A DNA stretch of 64,000 nucleotides from Photobacterium obscurum (GCF_026191635.1 NZ_JAKRRW010000013.1:1-64000), one strand, 5' to 3'. Positions 6,873 through 17,689 are shown, counted from the first letter of the stretch. Made by a program: numbers and translations. Notes: generated from the sequence alone by a model not told the origin.

Positions 6873-8597
6873 ATGACTGAATATTTAAAGAGGATTAGCC
6901 TTGCTGCAGTAGCGATGGTTGTTTCTATGCCTATAGCGGCCGAAACATCCTTAGCCATTAAGGGGTTAAAAGGAAGCCTGAAAGATAATGTCGACGCATA
7001 CGTTTCTGCGATTCCTGAAGATGACTACAGCATCTCGATACGTTTTCGTGAGCAGCTAGAAGGTGAGGTAAAAGATGCGCTTAAAGCGTTAGGGCGTTAT
7101 CAGCCCACATTTTCTTATCAAGTTGATCAAGACGGTGACGATGATGAGCTGATTGTTACTGTCAATGCAGGCCCGAAAACAACCATTGCCAGAAGTGATA
7201 TCCGAATTACAGGGATGGCCAAGGACGATCCCGACTTTCTGGACTTGGTTCGCCAGAGTGGCTTAGGGTTTGGCAAAACGCTGAATCACGGTAAATATGA
7301 GTCCTTTAAGTCCTCTCTGAGTAGCCTCGCATTGCGTAAAGGCTATTTTGATGCCGAGCTTAAGAAAAGCGTGTTGGAGGTTGCCCCAACACGCAACGAA
7401 GCTTTTATTACCATCGAATTTTCTGCCGGTAAGCGCTATAGCTTTGGTGAGACGTTGTTTACCGGGAGTCAAATTGAAGAAGATCGCTTACAGTCTTTGA
7501 TCCCCTATGAAAAGGGCGACCCTTATTTAGCCTCTAACCTAGGTGAATTTAACCAGCGGTTATCCAACGTCGGTTGGTTCTCATCGATCTTTGTGGGTGG
7601 CGATTTGGCGAATCTGGAGGGGGATAGTGTGCCGGTTCAGGTTAGTCTTGAGCCACAGGTCAGAAATCAGGTTGAGACCGGTATTGGTTACTCTACCGAT
7701 GTAGGGATGAGGTTGAAACTCAACTGGAGAAAACCTTGGCTCAATAGTGCTGGTCATAGCCTGAATGTGAAGACCGAAATTTCAAAGATCCAGCCAAAGA
7801 TAGAAGCGACCTATAAAATTCCCCTTGATGATGTGCTGAATGATTACTATCAGGTGGTTGGTGGGATCCGTTACGTGGATAACCATGATACTACCAGCAT
7901 TGAAAATAGTCTCGGCCTTGAACGTCACTGGCGCCTGGAATCGGGGTGGAAACGGGTAGCATCGCTGCGTTTGCTGTATGAAAACTTCAACCAGGGACAG
8001 GACGAAAAAGATAGTGCCTTGTTTATGGTACTCCCAGGGATTCGTTATGACAAAACACGGATGCGGGGTGGCTCCATGCCAATGTGGGGAGATAAGCAGC
8101 TGATATCCGTCGAATATTCTGACCCCGTTTTAGGCTCTGATACGCGGGTAGTCTATCTTAGGGGACGAACATCCTGGATCCGAAGTGCCGGAGAGGATCA
8201 TCGTGGCCTGCTGCGTATTGATGGTGGCGCAATTGCTGCCGAGCGCATTGAGGACGTACCGCCATCTATGCGCTTCTTTGTTGGGGGCGACAGCAGTCTT
8301 CGTGGTTATAGCTACGAGTCGATTGCACCTCGAGACAGCGCGAATAAACTCCGTGGTGGCCAGTATATGCTGACATCAACACTTGAATATCAGTACCGAG
8401 TCTATGGAGACTGGTGGGGAGCCGCGTTCTATGACTATGGTTCTGCCTGGATTGACAGCCCAGAGTGGCAGCGCGGCACCGGTGTCGGTGTTCGGTGGGC
8501 ATCACCTGTTGGGCCTATCCGCCTAGACTTTGCATGGGGACTTGATAAGACAAAAGACAAGTTCCAGATCCACTTTATTCTGGGGCCTGAAATATGA
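6873..8597 (+). CDS. tamA: Translocation and assembly module subunit TamA
   Basis: A 574-residue outer-membrane protein of the Omp85 family. Signal peptide 1-23 (SMPIAA), then three POTRA domains to about residue 260, then a 16-strand barrel. The Omp85 signature appears as SLRGYSYES, and the protein ends in an aromatic-rich final strand (FQIHFILGPEI). With TamB it bridges the inner and outer membranes and helps insert some outer-membrane proteins. Its last four bases overlap the tamB start (ATGA), so the two are translationally coupled. Confidence 0.95.
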   Translation: MTEYLKRISLAAVAMVVSMPIAAETSLAIKGLKGSLKDNVDAYVSAIPEDDYSISIRFREQLEGEVKDALKALGRYQPTFSYQVDQDGDDDELIVTVNAGPKTTIARSDIRITGMAKDDPDFLDLVRQSGLGFGKTLNHGKYESFKSSLSSLALRKGYFDAELKKSVLEVAPTRNEAFITIEFSAGKRYSFGETLFTGSQIEEDRLQSLIPYEKGDPYLASNLGEFNQRLSNVGWFSSIFVGGDLANLEGDSVPVQVSLEPQVRNQVETGIGYSTDVGMRLKLNWRKPWLNSAGHSLNVKTEISKIQPKIEATYKIPLDDVLNDYYQVVGGIRYVDNHDTTSIENSLGLERHWRLESGWKRVASLRLLYENFNQGQDEKDSALFMVLPGIRYDKTRMRGGSMPMWGDKQLISVEYSDPVLGSDTRVVYLRGRTSWIRSAGEDHRGLLRIDGGAIAAERIEDVPPSMRFFVGGDSSLRGYSYESIAPRDSANKLRGGQYMLTSTLEYQYRVYGDWWGAAFYDYGSAWIDSPEWQRGTGVGVRWASPVGPIRLDFAWGLDKTKDKFQIHFILGPEI

Positions 8598-11500
8598 TTT
8601 GGGTAAAACGTATTACGCTGGGACTACTGGCCCTGCTTCTGGTGCTGGTCATTGCTATTGCAGCGCTTCTCTATACACCTGTAGGGGTCAAGGTTGTCGT
8701 CTGGGGAGCCCAGAAAGCCCTGCCGGCCCTGTCGGTAGCGAATAGTTCGGGGAGCTTGCTAAAAGGGTTTACCCTCGTTCAGGTTCGCTATAACGATGAT
8801 CAGGTTGATTTGGCTGCCGATAACTTGTCATTAATCGTTGATGATAGTTGCTTGCTGACACCGGCTATTTGTGTGACTGAACTTGGCGTATCTGGTGTTC
8901 GCTTAACTCTGCCAGAGCTCCCCCCGTCACAACCTGAGCCGGAAGAGCCTGTCGCAGAGCCTTTTACCGAGGTTGTCATGCCGCTGCCGATCCGGGTTGA
9001 TCGAGTGCACCTTGATGATATCGCGTTGGATATTCTGGGTTATAAAGTGGCTTGGCAGCAGTTTTCGACGGCCGCTGAAATTACGGGCAGTCATTTGGTA
9101 CTAAAACCGACGGACTGGCAGGGGATCGAGCTTACGCTGGCCGACACCACGGCTGAAGAACCGAGTAGTCCAACCCAAGAACCCGAGCAAAGCAGTGAGC
9201 CAATTGTGCTGCCTGAGGTTGTTCTTCCTTTGTCGGTTGATATTCAGCGCATCACGGTAAAGGATTTCCTGCTGCATGGAGAGACGCCACAGCAGGTGAA
9301 CTTGCTTGATCTGGCTGCTACAGCAAACGGCAGTGATATCTCAATCAGCAAATTGCACTTGGATGTTCCCCTGGCTAAGCTGGACGCGCTAGCCGGTGTA
9401 TCATTATCGGGCGATTACCCATTGTCACTGAATGCTGATTTGGATATCGCCATGGAGCCACTTCAGGGGCACCAGCTAAGCCTGAAAGCGTCAGGAACAT
9501 TAGCACGGCTGTCGCTAGATGCCAGTCTGAAAGGAACACTAGATGCTTTGCTAAAGGGAGAGCTATCTCCTCTAGATCCCCAACTTCCCTTTGATATCAA
9601 CCTATCGAGCCAGCAAATACAGTGGCCGATTGAAAAAGATCCTGAGTTTGAAGTAACAGATACAACCGTGAAGGCGGCTGGTGGCCTTGATGGCTTCACA
9701 TTCAAGGTGAAAACCAAGGTTGATGGTACTCCGATGCCAGCTGTTGTTGCTGATCTTACCGGCAGCGGGGATCTTAACCAGGTTGCTGTGGACAAATTGT
9801 ATGTTGATACGCTGGGTGGAACCATCTCCGGCAATGCCAAGGCAAGCTGGAAAGAACTGGTAAAGTGGCAGGGTGAGCTCGACTTTAGTCATATCCAGCC
9901 TGGACTGGAATGGCCTGAGGCCAAAGGGGATTTGAGCGGGACACTACGGACATCAGGCGGTCTAACTCAGCAAGGTGGTTGGTTTGTTAAATTGCCGGAG
10001 CTGAGCGTAGATGGCGTGGTACTGGATCAGCCGTTTGTTCTGGATGGTCAGCTCGATGTGAAGGATGTGGCAGGAAAAGGCGATATTCAGCTGGTAACAA
10101 AAGCACTGCGTTTGAAGCACGGCCCGAATGGACTGACGGCAAAAGGCAAATTAAGCAAAACGTGGGCGATGTCAGCGCGTGTAGATGCCCCTGATTTGGC
10201 TCAGTCTCTCCCGGGATTACGAGGCAGGATCCAGGGGGATGTTACGCTGAGTGGCAAGATGGTCGAGCCGGATATTGACCTTCAGCTTGTCGGTGAAGCT
10301 CTCGGCTGGCAAGAACAGGCTGCACTCAAGCATTTTTCCCTGCAAGGGCGAGTTAGCCCAATGCCGGCACTAAAAGCGGATGTACGTTTGATGGCTGAAG
10401 AGGGCGCGTTCGATACGTTCAAACTTGATAATTTGGCGTTGGTGTTTAAGGGAACGGAAGCTAAGCACCTATTAACCCTCAACTTGGATGCTGAACCCGT
10501 CAGTAGTGATATCAGCCTATCGGGTAAACTCGACCGCAAATCAGGCTGGCAGGGGATATTGCAGCAGGGCGAATTCAATACGGAAATCGGCCCGTGGCGT
10601 CTCAACCGTCCCACTGCATTGGGCTATAACTTCAAGACCCAGCTCGTGAATGTGGCTCCGCATTGCTGGCAGCAGAAGCAGGCTTCGCTTTGCCTGACTG
10701 AAGCCTTGGATGCCGGTACATCGGGACATGCCAAGCTCGCGATTAATCGCTTTGACTTTGAGCTGATGAAGCCATTTATCCCTGACTCAATCACCCTGAA
10801 AGGCGAGGTTGGAGCCAATATGGAGGCTACCTGGGCGCCAGAGGCCTCTCCGTATGTTAAGGCTCAGATCCTTCTGTCGTCAGGTGGTGTGACTCAGCAA
10901 GAGGCTGAAGATGTCCCGGCTCTCAGCGTAGGATGGGATGAAATTACGCTCAATGCCGAGATGAAGCAGGATACGCTAAATGCGGATTGGTTGATTGCGG
11001 TGAAGGACAATGGGGATATTTCAGGTCGAGCGAAGGTTTCTCAATTGACCGGCGAGCAACAGCTGGAGGCGAAACTTAACATTGATCGCTTTATGCTGGG
11101 GTTCTTGGAGCCGTTAATTAAGGAATATCATTATTTTGACGGCCAAGTTGATGCCAATTTGACCGTATCTGGCCCTGCAATGCACCCTGCCGTTAACGGT
11201 TTGCTCAAGGTCTCGAAGGTTAAGGCGTTAGGACGAAAAGTACCGCTGGATGTCGAGCAGGCTGATATTACTGCAAGTTTTAATGGTTATCAGGCGACGG
11301 TGCGCGGTGATGTCATTACTCCTGATGGTAAGTTGGCGCTGAGTGGTGATGGTGATTGGCAGGAGCTGGATAACTGGAAAACCCAGTTGCATGTCAACGG
11401 CCGAGAGCTGGAAGTCAGTGTGCCGCCGATGTTGGCAATGAAAGTGTCGCCCGATTTAACGATCAAAGCGTCTCCTAAGTATGCCGAAATTACCGGAAAT

Positions 11501-12346
11501 ATAGCGATTCCCTGGGGACGGATCAAGGTTGATCAGCTACCGGAGTCCGCAGTGTCAGTATCTGATGATGAAGTGCTGTTAACTGAGGACTTGCAGCCGA
11601 TTGAGGCTGAGCCGGTTATTCCTTTCGAAGTGAAAACCAATATTTTGGTGAAGATTGGCAATGACGTAAAGCTTTCGGCATTTGGCCTTAATGCGAACTT
11701 GGTTGGCGAGCTGAATGTCCGTCAGAAAGATAAAGGACCGCTGGTGTATGGTGAAGTGAACCTACGTGATGGTACCTATCGTTCGTTTGCGCAAGAACTG
11801 GTGATCCGAAAAGGCCAGATTCTGTTTAATGGTCCTGCGGATCAGCCTTACTTGGCGATTGAAGCAATTCGAGACCCAGACAATGTCGAGGATGATGTCA
11901 TTGCGGGGATCCGGGTCAGCGGGCCTGCGGATGAACCGACTGTCGAAATCTTTTCAGATCCGGCGATGCCGCAGCAAAATGCGCTGTCTTATATCTTGCG
12001 AGGTAAAGATCTTGATAGCGAATCGGCCAATAGTGGCGATGCAATGACAACGGCACTGATCAGTATGGGGTTGGCGAAAAGTGGCAAGCTGGTGGGGGCT
12101 GTCGGCGAAGCGTTTGGGGTTCAGGATTTGGCTCTGGATACCACAGGATCGGGTCAGGACTCACAGGTGACTATCAGTGGCTATATCGCACCGGGACTGC
12201 AGGTAAAATACGGGGTCGGGATCTTTGACTCTATCGGCGAGTTCACTGTGCGTTACCGCCTGATGAAAGATCTCTATGTGGAAGCGGTCTCTGGTATGGA
12301 GGGAGCGTTCGCTGCCGATTTACTGTACCAGTTTGAGTTCGACTAA
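8594..12346 (+). CDS. tamB: Translocation and assembly module subunit TamB
   Basis: A 1250-residue AsmA/VPS13-like protein. An N-terminal membrane anchor lies at about residues 7-30, followed by a very long run of beta repeats that form a hydrophobic groove spanning the periplasm. The C-terminal 300 residues are the TamB (DUF490) domain, with the conserved GLALDTTGSGQ-like and SPGLQVKYGVGI-like features visible near the end. It partners with TamA and is also implicated in phospholipid transport to the outer membrane. A proline/glutamate-rich insert (PSQPEPEEPVAEP, SSPTQEPEQSSEP) in the first 200 residues seems variable. Confidence 0.95.
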   Translation: MIWVKRITLGLLALLLVLVIAIAALLYTPVGVKVVVWGAQKALPALSVANSSGSLLKGFTLVQVRYNDDQVDLAADNLSLIVDDSCLLTPAICVTELGVSGVRLTLPELPPSQPEPEEPVAEPFTEVVMPLPIRVDRVHLDDIALDILGYKVAWQQFSTAAEITGSHLVLKPTDWQGIELTLADTTAEEPSSPTQEPEQSSEPIVLPEVVLPLSVDIQRITVKDFLLHGETPQQVNLLDLAATANGSDISISKLHLDVPLAKLDALAGVSLSGDYPLSLNADLDIAMEPLQGHQLSLKASGTLARLSLDASLKGTLDALLKGELSPLDPQLPFDINLSSQQIQWPIEKDPEFEVTDTTVKAAGGLDGFTFKVKTKVDGTPMPAVVADLTGSGDLNQVAVDKLYVDTLGGTISGNAKASWKELVKWQGELDFSHIQPGLEWPEAKGDLSGTLRTSGGLTQQGGWFVKLPELSVDGVVLDQPFVLDGQLDVKDVAGKGDIQLVTKALRLKHGPNGLTAKGKLSKTWAMSARVDAPDLAQSLPGLRGRIQGDVTLSGKMVEPDIDLQLVGEALGWQEQAALKHFSLQGRVSPMPALKADVRLMAEEGAFDTFKLDNLALVFKGTEAKHLLTLNLDAEPVSSDISLSGKLDRKSGWQGILQQGEFNTEIGPWRLNRPTALGYNFKTQLVNVAPHCWQQKQASLCLTEALDAGTSGHAKLAINRFDFELMKPFIPDSITLKGEVGANMEATWAPEASPYVKAQILLSSGGVTQQEAEDVPALSVGWDEITLNAEMKQDTLNADWLIAVKDNGDISGRAKVSQLTGEQQLEAKLNIDRFMLGFLEPLIKEYHYFDGQVDANLTVSGPAMHPAVNGLLKVSKVKALGRKVPLDVEQADITASFNGYQATVRGDVITPDGKLALSGDGDWQELDNWKTQLHVNGRELEVSVPPMLAMKVSPDLTIKASPKYAEITGNIAIPWGRIKVDQLPESAVSVSDDEVLLTEDLQPIEAEPVIPFEVKTNILVKIGNDVKLSAFGLNANLVGELNVRQKDKGPLVYGEVNLRDGTYRSFAQELVIRKGQILFNGPADQPYLAIEAIRDPDNVEDDVIAGIRVSGPADEPTVEIFSDPAMPQQNALSYILRGKDLDSESANSGDAMTTALISMGLAKSGKLVGAVGEAFGVQDLALDTTGSGQDSQVTISGYIAPGLQVKYGVGIFDSIGEFTVRYRLMKDLYVEAVSGMEGAFAADLLYQFEFD

Positions 12347-12358
12347 GGGGGAGCACCT

Positions 12359-12709
12359 GTGGTTAAGGTGTTTGTGTATGGCACGCTGCGAGCAGGCCAG
12401 TCAAATCATCATCTACTGAGGCAGGCAACCAGAGTGGGGGCCTATCAGTTAGTTTATGGCTATCAGCTGTATGATTTAGGCTGTTATCCAGCTGCGAAAA
12501 AAAGCGAGGCGGTCAATCTGCCTCTGGTCGGTGAGGTCTATTGTATAGATGATGATACCTTGGCGGTGCTAGACCGTTTGGAAGAGTATCCCGAGGTATA
12601 TACTCGCGAGAGGATCGAAACCCACTACGGCTTAGCCTGGGTTTATTTGTATCGTCTTTCCACTGACCTGCTGCCTTTGATCCCTAGTGGCGACTGGTGT
12701 CAAAGGTAG
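12359..12709 (+). CDS. ytfP: Gamma-glutamylcyclotransferase-family protein YtfP
   Basis: A 116-residue protein of the GGCT/AIG2-like fold. The hallmark VYGTLRAG is at residues 5-12 and the C-terminal half has AVLDRLEEYPEVYTRE, which includes the conserved acidic residue. The start is GTG at 12359, preceded by AAGGGGGAG and only 12 nt after tamB, so it is in the tamAB operon as in E. coli. The substrate is unknown; gamma-glutamyl peptides or amines are the family guess. Confidence 0.9.
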   Translation: MVKVFVYGTLRAGQSNHHLLRQATRVGAYQLVYGYQLYDLGCYPAAKKSEAVNLPLVGEVYCIDDDTLAVLDRLEEYPEVYTRERIETHYGLAWVYLYRLSTDLLPLIPSGDWCQR

Positions 12710-12761
12710 CTTGGACTGATGCCGTAAACTGTTGTGCTGTTGCTAGGGGAGCGATATTTAG

Positions 12762-13133
12762 TTATTTGGGTATTGCCTCGAGGAGGAGTTCGTAGCTTTC
12801 GCCGTTGTAGACATACTGGTAACCCTGTTGCTTGATGGCTTGTTCGGCGATGCCTGAACGCCGGCCGGATCGGCAATATAGAAAGATCGGTTGGGTGATG
12901 TCTTTGGCGATCGAAGGTAGTCTGTCGATCTGGTCGTAGGGAATATTGATCGAGTTTGGTAAATGACCCGCAATGAACTCCTCATTGGTACGTACATCCA
13001 CGATCAGCGGATTGCCTTGCTGGTGGAGTTGCCAGAATTTTTCCGGGGTTACCACTTCCGCCCGCGCGGAGGAGATAAACAGGAAGGCTAACAGCAAGAG
13101 TGAGGGTATTTTGCTTCGCATTTTGCCAATCAT
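12762..13133 (-). CDS. Periplasmic rhodanese-like protein (PspE type)
   Basis: A 123-residue single-domain rhodanese with an N-terminal signal peptide (ends ISSARA). The active-site loop is C87-RSGRR, with the preceding DVRTNEEF and GHLPNSINIP motifs, so sulfurtransferase activity is expected. The presence of a signal peptide makes it like E. coli PspE and not cytoplasmic GlpE. Both possible starts, 13133 and 13121 (MRSKIP), have weak ribosome sites. It lies downstream of ppa in the same direction but separated by a likely terminator. Confidence 0.85.
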   Translation of the reverse strand: MIGKMRSKIPSLLLLAFLFISSARAEVVTPEKFWQLHQQGNPLIVDVRTNEEFIAGHLPNSINIPYDQIDRLPSIAKDITQPIFLYCRSGRRSGIAEQAIKQQGYQYVYNGESYELLLEAIPK

Positions 13134-13152
13134 CTATGTTGATTAATATGAT

Positions 13153-13190
13153 TAAACGCCCCTAGGTAAAGTATTATACTTAGGAGCGCC
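13153..13190 (-). terminator. Likely terminator of ppa
   Basis: On the minus strand GCGCTCCTAAGTA pairs (with G-U wobbles) with TACCTAGGGGCG, followed by TTT. It lies in the gap between ppa and the rhodanese gene. Confidence 0.45.
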
Positions 13191-13209
13191 TCTAAATAGT
13201 GTCTACAGG

Positions 13210-13740
13210 TTATTTTTCTTGTGCGCGCTTGAAAGATTCTATGATTTCCTCTTTTGCGGCGGCTGCATCCGCCCAGCCATCGACTTTAACCCACTTGCCG
13301 GCTTCCAGTTCTTTGTAGCGCTCAAAGAAGTGGGTGATCTGTGCTTTTAATAGCTCGGGAAGATCATCCACATCTTGGATGTGATCATACTCTTTGGTCA
13401 GCTTGCTGTGCGGAACGGCGACGACTTTGGCATCTTCTCCGGACTCGTCCGTCATCTTAAGAACGCCAACTGGGCGGCAGCGAATCACGGCACCAGGCAC
13501 TAAAGGATACGGAGTAGGCACTAGCACATCCACCGGATCACCATCTAGCGACAAGGTATGGTTTACGTAACCGTAGTTACATGGATAGAACATTGGTGTC
13601 GACATAAAACGGTCTACGAATACAGCACCGGTATCTTTGTCTACTTCGTATTTGATGGGGTCGGCGTTGGCCGGGATCTCGATAACAACATAGATATCTT
13701 CAGGAATGTCCTTTCCTGCGGGCACCTGGTTAAGGCTCAT
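13210..13740 (-). CDS. ppa: Inorganic pyrophosphatase
   Basis: A 176-residue family I soluble pyrophosphatase, which hydrolyses pyrophosphate and pulls biosynthetic reactions forward. The metal-binding signature is DGDPVD at 66-71, corresponding to D65, D67 and D70 of the E. coli enzyme; Y56 and the C-terminal WVKVDGW segment also match. Length equals the E. coli protein. It is on the minus strand between fbp and the rhodanese gene; linkage with ytfP and fbp is conserved in gammaproteobacteria. Confidence 0.97.
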   Translation of the reverse strand: MSLNQVPAGKDIPEDIYVVIEIPANADPIKYEVDKDTGAVFVDRFMSTPMFYPCNYGYVNHTLSLDGDPVDVLVPTPYPLVPGAVIRCRPVGVLKMTDESGEDAKVVAVPHSKLTKEYDHIQDVDDLPELLKAQITHFFERYKELEAGKWVKVDGWADAAAAKEEIIESFKRAQEK

Positions 13741-13878
13741 GATGTATTCCTTATTGTGAGTTAACTAATTGTTGACGATGTAAGAATTATAATACCAACT
13801 TCGTTAATTAGTTGTCTATTTGACCAAGGTGGAAGGGGGATATCGAGAGCAAAGGAAAGTGAATGTGTAGCAGGTGAT

Positions 13879-13904
13879 AAAAATCAGGCTGCCGAAGCAG
13901 CCTG
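13879..13904 (-). terminator. Terminator of fbp
   Basis: On the minus strand CAGGCTGC-TTCG-GCAGCCTG, an 8-bp stem closed by a UUCG tetraloop, is followed by ATTTTTAT. It starts 12 nt after the fbp stop codon. Confidence 0.75.
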
Positions 13905-13916
13905 TGAGTGAGGAGG

Positions 13917-14933
13917 TTATTGCTGTTCAGGATACTCTTCCAGGAAGGCTTCTACTTTACGTACCATATTGGTCGAGCCAACAAAGAATGGTACTCGCTG
14001 GTGGAGCTCTGTCGGTTTGAGATCCATGATCCGGGTCTTGCCGTCGGATGCAATACCACCAGCTTGTTCAATCAGAAACGCCATAGGGTTGCACTCATAG
14101 AGCAGGCGCAGTTTACCGTTGGGGTGGGTTGCCGTGCTCGGGTACATATAAATCCCGCCTTTTAGCAGGTTACGGTGGAAGTCTGCAACCAGAGAGCCGA
14201 TATAGCGAGATGTATAAGGACGGTTATCTTCAGGTACATCTTCCTGGCAATGTTTGATGTACTTCTTCACGCCCATTGGGAAGCGGATATAATTGCCTTC
14301 ATTGATCGAATAGATCCGGCCATCTTCCGGGATCCGCATGTTTTCGTGGGACAGGCAGAATACACCTAGTGACGGGTCGTAGGTGAAGCCATGCATGCCG
14401 TTACCCGTGGTGTAAACCAGCATGGTTGAAGAGCCATAAATTATATAGCCTGCCGCAACCTGACGATTGCCTGGCTGGAGGAAGTCTTCCTGGGTCGGAG
14501 GGGTGCCGACAGGGGAAACTCGTTGGTAAATGGAGAAGATCGTACCAACGGAAACGTTTACGTCAATATTCGAAGAACCATCTAGTGGATCCATCAACAC
14601 GACGTATTTCGAGTTGCGGTTCAGCTCCTTGTTGAAGGCAACGGCTTCGTCTTCTTCTTCACTGGCGACACCGCAGACCTGATCTCGGGCTTCTAAGGCT
14701 GCTTTAAACTTATCATTGGCGTAGACGTCGAGCTTTTGCTGATCTTCGCCTTGAATATTCTCGCCGCCAACCGAACCGGTGATATCAACAAGTCCTGCTT
14801 TGTTGATTTCACGGTTAACGATTTTCGCTGCAAGCTTTATCGAACCGAGTAGTGAAGATAGCTCACCGCTGGCGTGGGGGAAGTCAGTTTGTTTCTCGAC
14901 AATGAACTCACCAAGGGTTCTAATATCGGACAT
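13917..14933 (-). CDS. fbp: Class I fructose-1,6-bisphosphatase
   Basis: A 338-residue gluconeogenic enzyme converting fructose-1,6-bisphosphate to fructose-6-phosphate. It follows E. coli Fbp closely: [10 protein letters not shown] at the N-terminus, the metal site ASEEEDE, the active-site [10 protein letters not shown], and [14 protein letters not shown] near the end. The frame is open to 14951, but the ATG at 14933 is preceded by AAGGA at good spacing and agrees with the family N-terminus. It is divergent from mpl, as in E. coli. Confidence 0.96.
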   Translation of the reverse strand: MSDIRTLGEFIVEKQTDFPHASGELSSLLGSIKLAAKIVNREINKAGLVDITGSVGGENIQGEDQQKLDVYANDKFKAALEARDQVCGVASEEEDEAVAFNKELNRNSKYVVLMDPLDGSSNIDVNVSVGTIFSIYQRVSPVGTPPTQEDFLQPGNRQVAAGYIIYGSSTMLVYTTGNGMHGFTYDPSLGVFCLSHENMRIPEDGRIYSINEGNYIRFPMGVKKYIKHCQEDVPEDNRPYTSRYIGSLVADFHRNLLKGGIYMYPSTATHPNGKLRLLYECNPMAFLIEQAGGIASDGKTRIMDLKPTELHQRVPFFVGSTNMVRKVEAFLEEYPEQQ

Positions 14934-15133
14934 ATACAATCCTTGCATCATGTTGTCATGGGGGCAGTTAAGTCAGGTACAATGTCTCTAACGGACAGTT
15001 CAAGTACCCTGTTTAGGCTTATCGCCTACACTCTATTTGTGTATAAAGAATTGTATATAAAGATCTTTTTTATGGTACTGAAGTAACGCCTAAGCGTGAA
15101 ATTACCAATAGCTAATCCAGTGAGCCGATAGTT

Positions 15134-16495
15134 ATGCATATCCATATTTTAGGAATTTGCGGCACATTTATGGGCGGTGCAGCGATTCTGGCCCGCCAAT
15201 TGGGCCATAAAGTGACCGGTTGTGATGCCAACGTTTATCCGCCAATGAGCACCTTGCTTGAATCTCAAGGTATTGAAATTATTCAGGGTTATGACCCGTT
15301 ACAGTTAAAGCCTGCACCGGATCTGGTGGTTGTCGGCAACGCCATGAGCCGTGGTAACCCTTGTGTGGAATATGTTCTGAACAACAACCTGCGTTACACC
15401 TCTGGTCCGCAGTGGTTACAGGAAATATTGCTGCATGATCGCTGGGTGTTGGCAGTCGCAGGTACTCACGGTAAGACGACAACAGCCAGTATGCTGGCAT
15501 GGATCCTGGAAGATTGTGGCTACCAGCCCGGCTTTCTGGTTGGCGGGGTACTCGGAAACTTCGGTGTTTCCGCGCGGTTAGGCGAAAGTATGTTCTTTGT
15601 CGTGGAAGCGGACGAATACGATAGTGCTTTTTTCGATAAACGTTCTAAGTTTGTTCATTATCGACCACGTACACTGATAATGAACAATCTGGAGTTCGAT
15701 CACGCAGATATTTTCGATGATTTGAAAGCAATCCAGCGTCAGTTTCATCATTTAGTGCGTACTGTTCCGGGTAATGGCCGGATCCTGGCACCCAAAGGTG
15801 TCGACAATATTCAGCAGACCCTGGATATGGGGTGCTGGAGTGAGCTGGAATATACCGGTGAAGATGGCCATTGGCGGGCAAACAAGCTTGTTGCCGATGG
15901 CAGCCAGTTTGAAGTGTTCCTTGATGGTGAGCTGGCAGGCGTCGTGAGCTGGGATTTGGTAGGGGATCACAATGTCAGCAATGCCCTGATGGCGATTGCT
16001 GCCGCCCGTCATGTTGGGGTAACGGTCGATCTGGCTTGTGAATCTCTAGGCAAATTTATTAATACCAAGCGCCGCCTAGAACTTAAAGGCGAGCAGGGTG
16101 GCATTAAGGTCTATGATGATTTTGCCCACCACCCGACCGCAGTCGAGCTGACGCTCGGTGGTTTGCGGGCAAAGGTTGGCAACGAGCGAATTTTGGCCGT
16201 ACTGGAACCGCGTTCAAATACCATGAAGTTAGGGGTACACAAGTTGGATTTGGCCCCGGCATTGCAGGCTGCCGATGAGGTCTTTATCTTCCAGCCGGAC
16301 AATATTCCATGGTCGGTGGATGAGATTGCCGGGGCGTGTACCCAACCGGCAACGACCGATGCTGATCTCGATCAGCTGGTGGTGAAAATTGTTGCTGCTG
16401 CTCGTCCGGGCGATAATATTCTGGTGATGAGCAATGGTGGCTTCGGCGGGATCCACGATAAATTGCTGACCGCCTTAGCAGCACAGGAACAGTAA
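15134..16495 (+). CDS. mpl: UDP-N-acetylmuramate:L-Ala-gamma-D-Glu-meso-DAP ligase
   Basis: A 453-residue Mur ligase that attaches recycled murein tripeptide to UDP-MurNAc in the cytoplasm. The ATP-binding loop is GTHGKTT at 110-116; the N-terminal Rossmann region [12 protein letters not shown] and the central [11 protein letters not shown] are characteristic of Mpl and separate it from MurC. It is divergent from fbp and 8 nt upstream of ubiX, so those two are probably cotranscribed. The ribosome site before the ATG is weak. Confidence 0.95.
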   Translation: MHIHILGICGTFMGGAAILARQLGHKVTGCDANVYPPMSTLLESQGIEIIQGYDPLQLKPAPDLVVVGNAMSRGNPCVEYVLNNNLRYTSGPQWLQEILLHDRWVLAVAGTHGKTTTASMLAWILEDCGYQPGFLVGGVLGNFGVSARLGESMFFVVEADEYDSAFFDKRSKFVHYRPRTLIMNNLEFDHADIFDDLKAIQRQFHHLVRTVPGNGRILAPKGVDNIQQTLDMGCWSELEYTGEDGHWRANKLVADGSQFEVFLDGELAGVVSWDLVGDHNVSNALMAIAAARHVGVTVDLACESLGKFINTKRRLELKGEQGGIKVYDDFAHHPTAVELTLGGLRAKVGNERILAVLEPRSNTMKLGVHKLDLAPALQAADEVFIFQPDNIPWSVDEIAGACTQPATTDADLDQLVVKIVAAARPGDNILVMSNGGFGGIHDKLLTALAAQEQ

Positions 16496-16503
16496 GGATC
16501 AAC

Positions 16504-17118
16504 ATGCAAGATAAGCGTATTACCCTTGCCTGGACGGGGGCTTCCGGCGCACCTTATGGATTGCGTTTGCTCGAATGCTTGCTGGCGGCAGACTACCAGG
16601 TGTATCTATTGATTTCTTCGGCTGCCCGGGTTGTTCTGGCGACGGAGCATGGCCTGAAGTTGCCTTCTGGACCGGATGCGGCGAAACAAGCATTGATAGC
16701 CCACTTAAATTGTGATGCCAGTAAGTTGGACGTTTGCGGTAAGGAGGATTGGTTTTCGCCGGTTGCTTCTGGTTCTGCTGCACCGAAGAAAATGGTGGTT
16801 TGTCCTTGCTCGGCAGGTACGCTGGCCTCGGTCGCGCACGGGATGTCCGATAATCTGTTGGAGCGGGCGGCAGATGTGGTGCTGAAAGAGCGGGGCCAGT
16901 TATTGATGGTAGTACGCGAAACACCGTTCTCGACGTTGCACCTGGAAAATATGCTGAAATTGTCAAAAATGGGTGTGACGATTATGCCGGCGGCGCCTGG
17001 CTTTTATCACCAGCCAGAGAGTATTGAGGATTTGGTTGATTTTATGGTGGCCCGGATCCTGGACCATCTTGGGGTTGAGCAGGGCTTGGTGCCAAGGTGG
17101 GGCTATGATCAGCGTTAG
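16504..17118 (+). CDS. ubiX: Flavin prenyltransferase UbiX
   Basis: A 204-residue enzyme that joins dimethylallyl phosphate to FMN, making the prenyl-FMN cofactor used by the UbiD decarboxylase in ubiquinone synthesis. The flavin-binding GASGAPYG is at 12-19; [16 protein letters not shown], the [13 protein letters not shown] segment and [10 protein letters not shown] are all family features. It starts 8 nt after mpl behind AAGGATC and is followed by a strong terminator. Confidence 0.95.
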   Translation: MQDKRITLAWTGASGAPYGLRLLECLLAADYQVYLLISSAARVVLATEHGLKLPSGPDAAKQALIAHLNCDASKLDVCGKEDWFSPVASGSAAPKKMVVCPCSAGTLASVAHGMSDNLLERAADVVLKERGQLLMVVRETPFSTLHLENMLKLSKMGVTIMPAAPGFYHQPESIEDLVDFMVARILDHLGVEQGLVPRWGYDQR

Positions 17119-17140
17119 TCGTGATCTTGTTTATTACTAG

Positions 17141-17167
17141 AAAAAGCCCGCTGCAGCGGGCTTTTTA
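17141..17167. terminator. Bidirectional terminator between ubiX and usp
   Basis: AAAAAGCCCGCTGCAGCGGGCTTTTT is a symmetrical GC-rich hairpin with an A run on one side and a T run on the other. It serves convergent genes ending at 17118 and 17187. Confidence 0.88.
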
Positions 17168-17186
17168 ATACCAATAACTATAACAA

Positions 17187-17639
17187 TCAATTATCGCTAA
17201 GGTATGCCTGAGGTTTGACGATAAGGACGTTAATCGGTGAATTTTCGACCACTTTTGAGGCAACAGAGCCCAGCATAACCTTATCGATCTTTGAGCGCTT
17301 GTGGCTTGGTAGAATAATCAGATCGGCCCCTATGCGTTCGGCATGCTCCAAGATTGTGGTCCATGTCTTTCCTTCCGAAATATACTGGTGATGGACAATT
17401 TCATCAGGGATATATTTTTCGGCAAAGACTTTCAGCTGATTCTGAGAGTCTTGCATCATTTTTCTGGCTGCATCTTTCGGGAAATAGCTCGACACCATCG
17501 ACATATGGATGCCGGGCAGTACATTCAGTAAGTGAATGGTGGCATTGGAGTGTTTAGCATGCCAGACGGCCTGCTCGACGGCTTTATCCGCAAACCCCTG
17601 CTCATTTAAATCAACGGGAACCAATATTTGTTTATACAT
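17187..17639 (-). CDS. Universal stress protein linked to TRAP transporter
   Basis: A 150-residue single-domain UspA-type protein. The N-terminal ILVPVDLNEQG and the C-terminal ATP-binding G-x2-G-x9-G-S/T type region (PSHKRSKIDKVMLGSVASKVVENS) are both present, so it probably binds ATP. It lies 50 nt downstream of the TRAP permease on the same strand and is likely in its operon. TeaD of Halomonas is a known example of a Usp that binds ATP and modulates a TRAP transporter; a similar role here is inference from position. Confidence 0.88.
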   Translation of the reverse strand: MYKQILVPVDLNEQGFADKAVEQAVWHAKHSNATIHLLNVLPGIHMSMVSSYFPKDAARKMMQDSQNQLKVFAEKYIPDEIVHHQYISEGKTWTTILEHAERIGADLIILPSHKRSKIDKVMLGSVASKVVENSPINVLIVKPQAYLSDN

Positions 17640-17689
17640 ATTATTCTCTTTAGCTGAAGAAGAAGGGAGAAGTAAGCTCTCCCTATAGT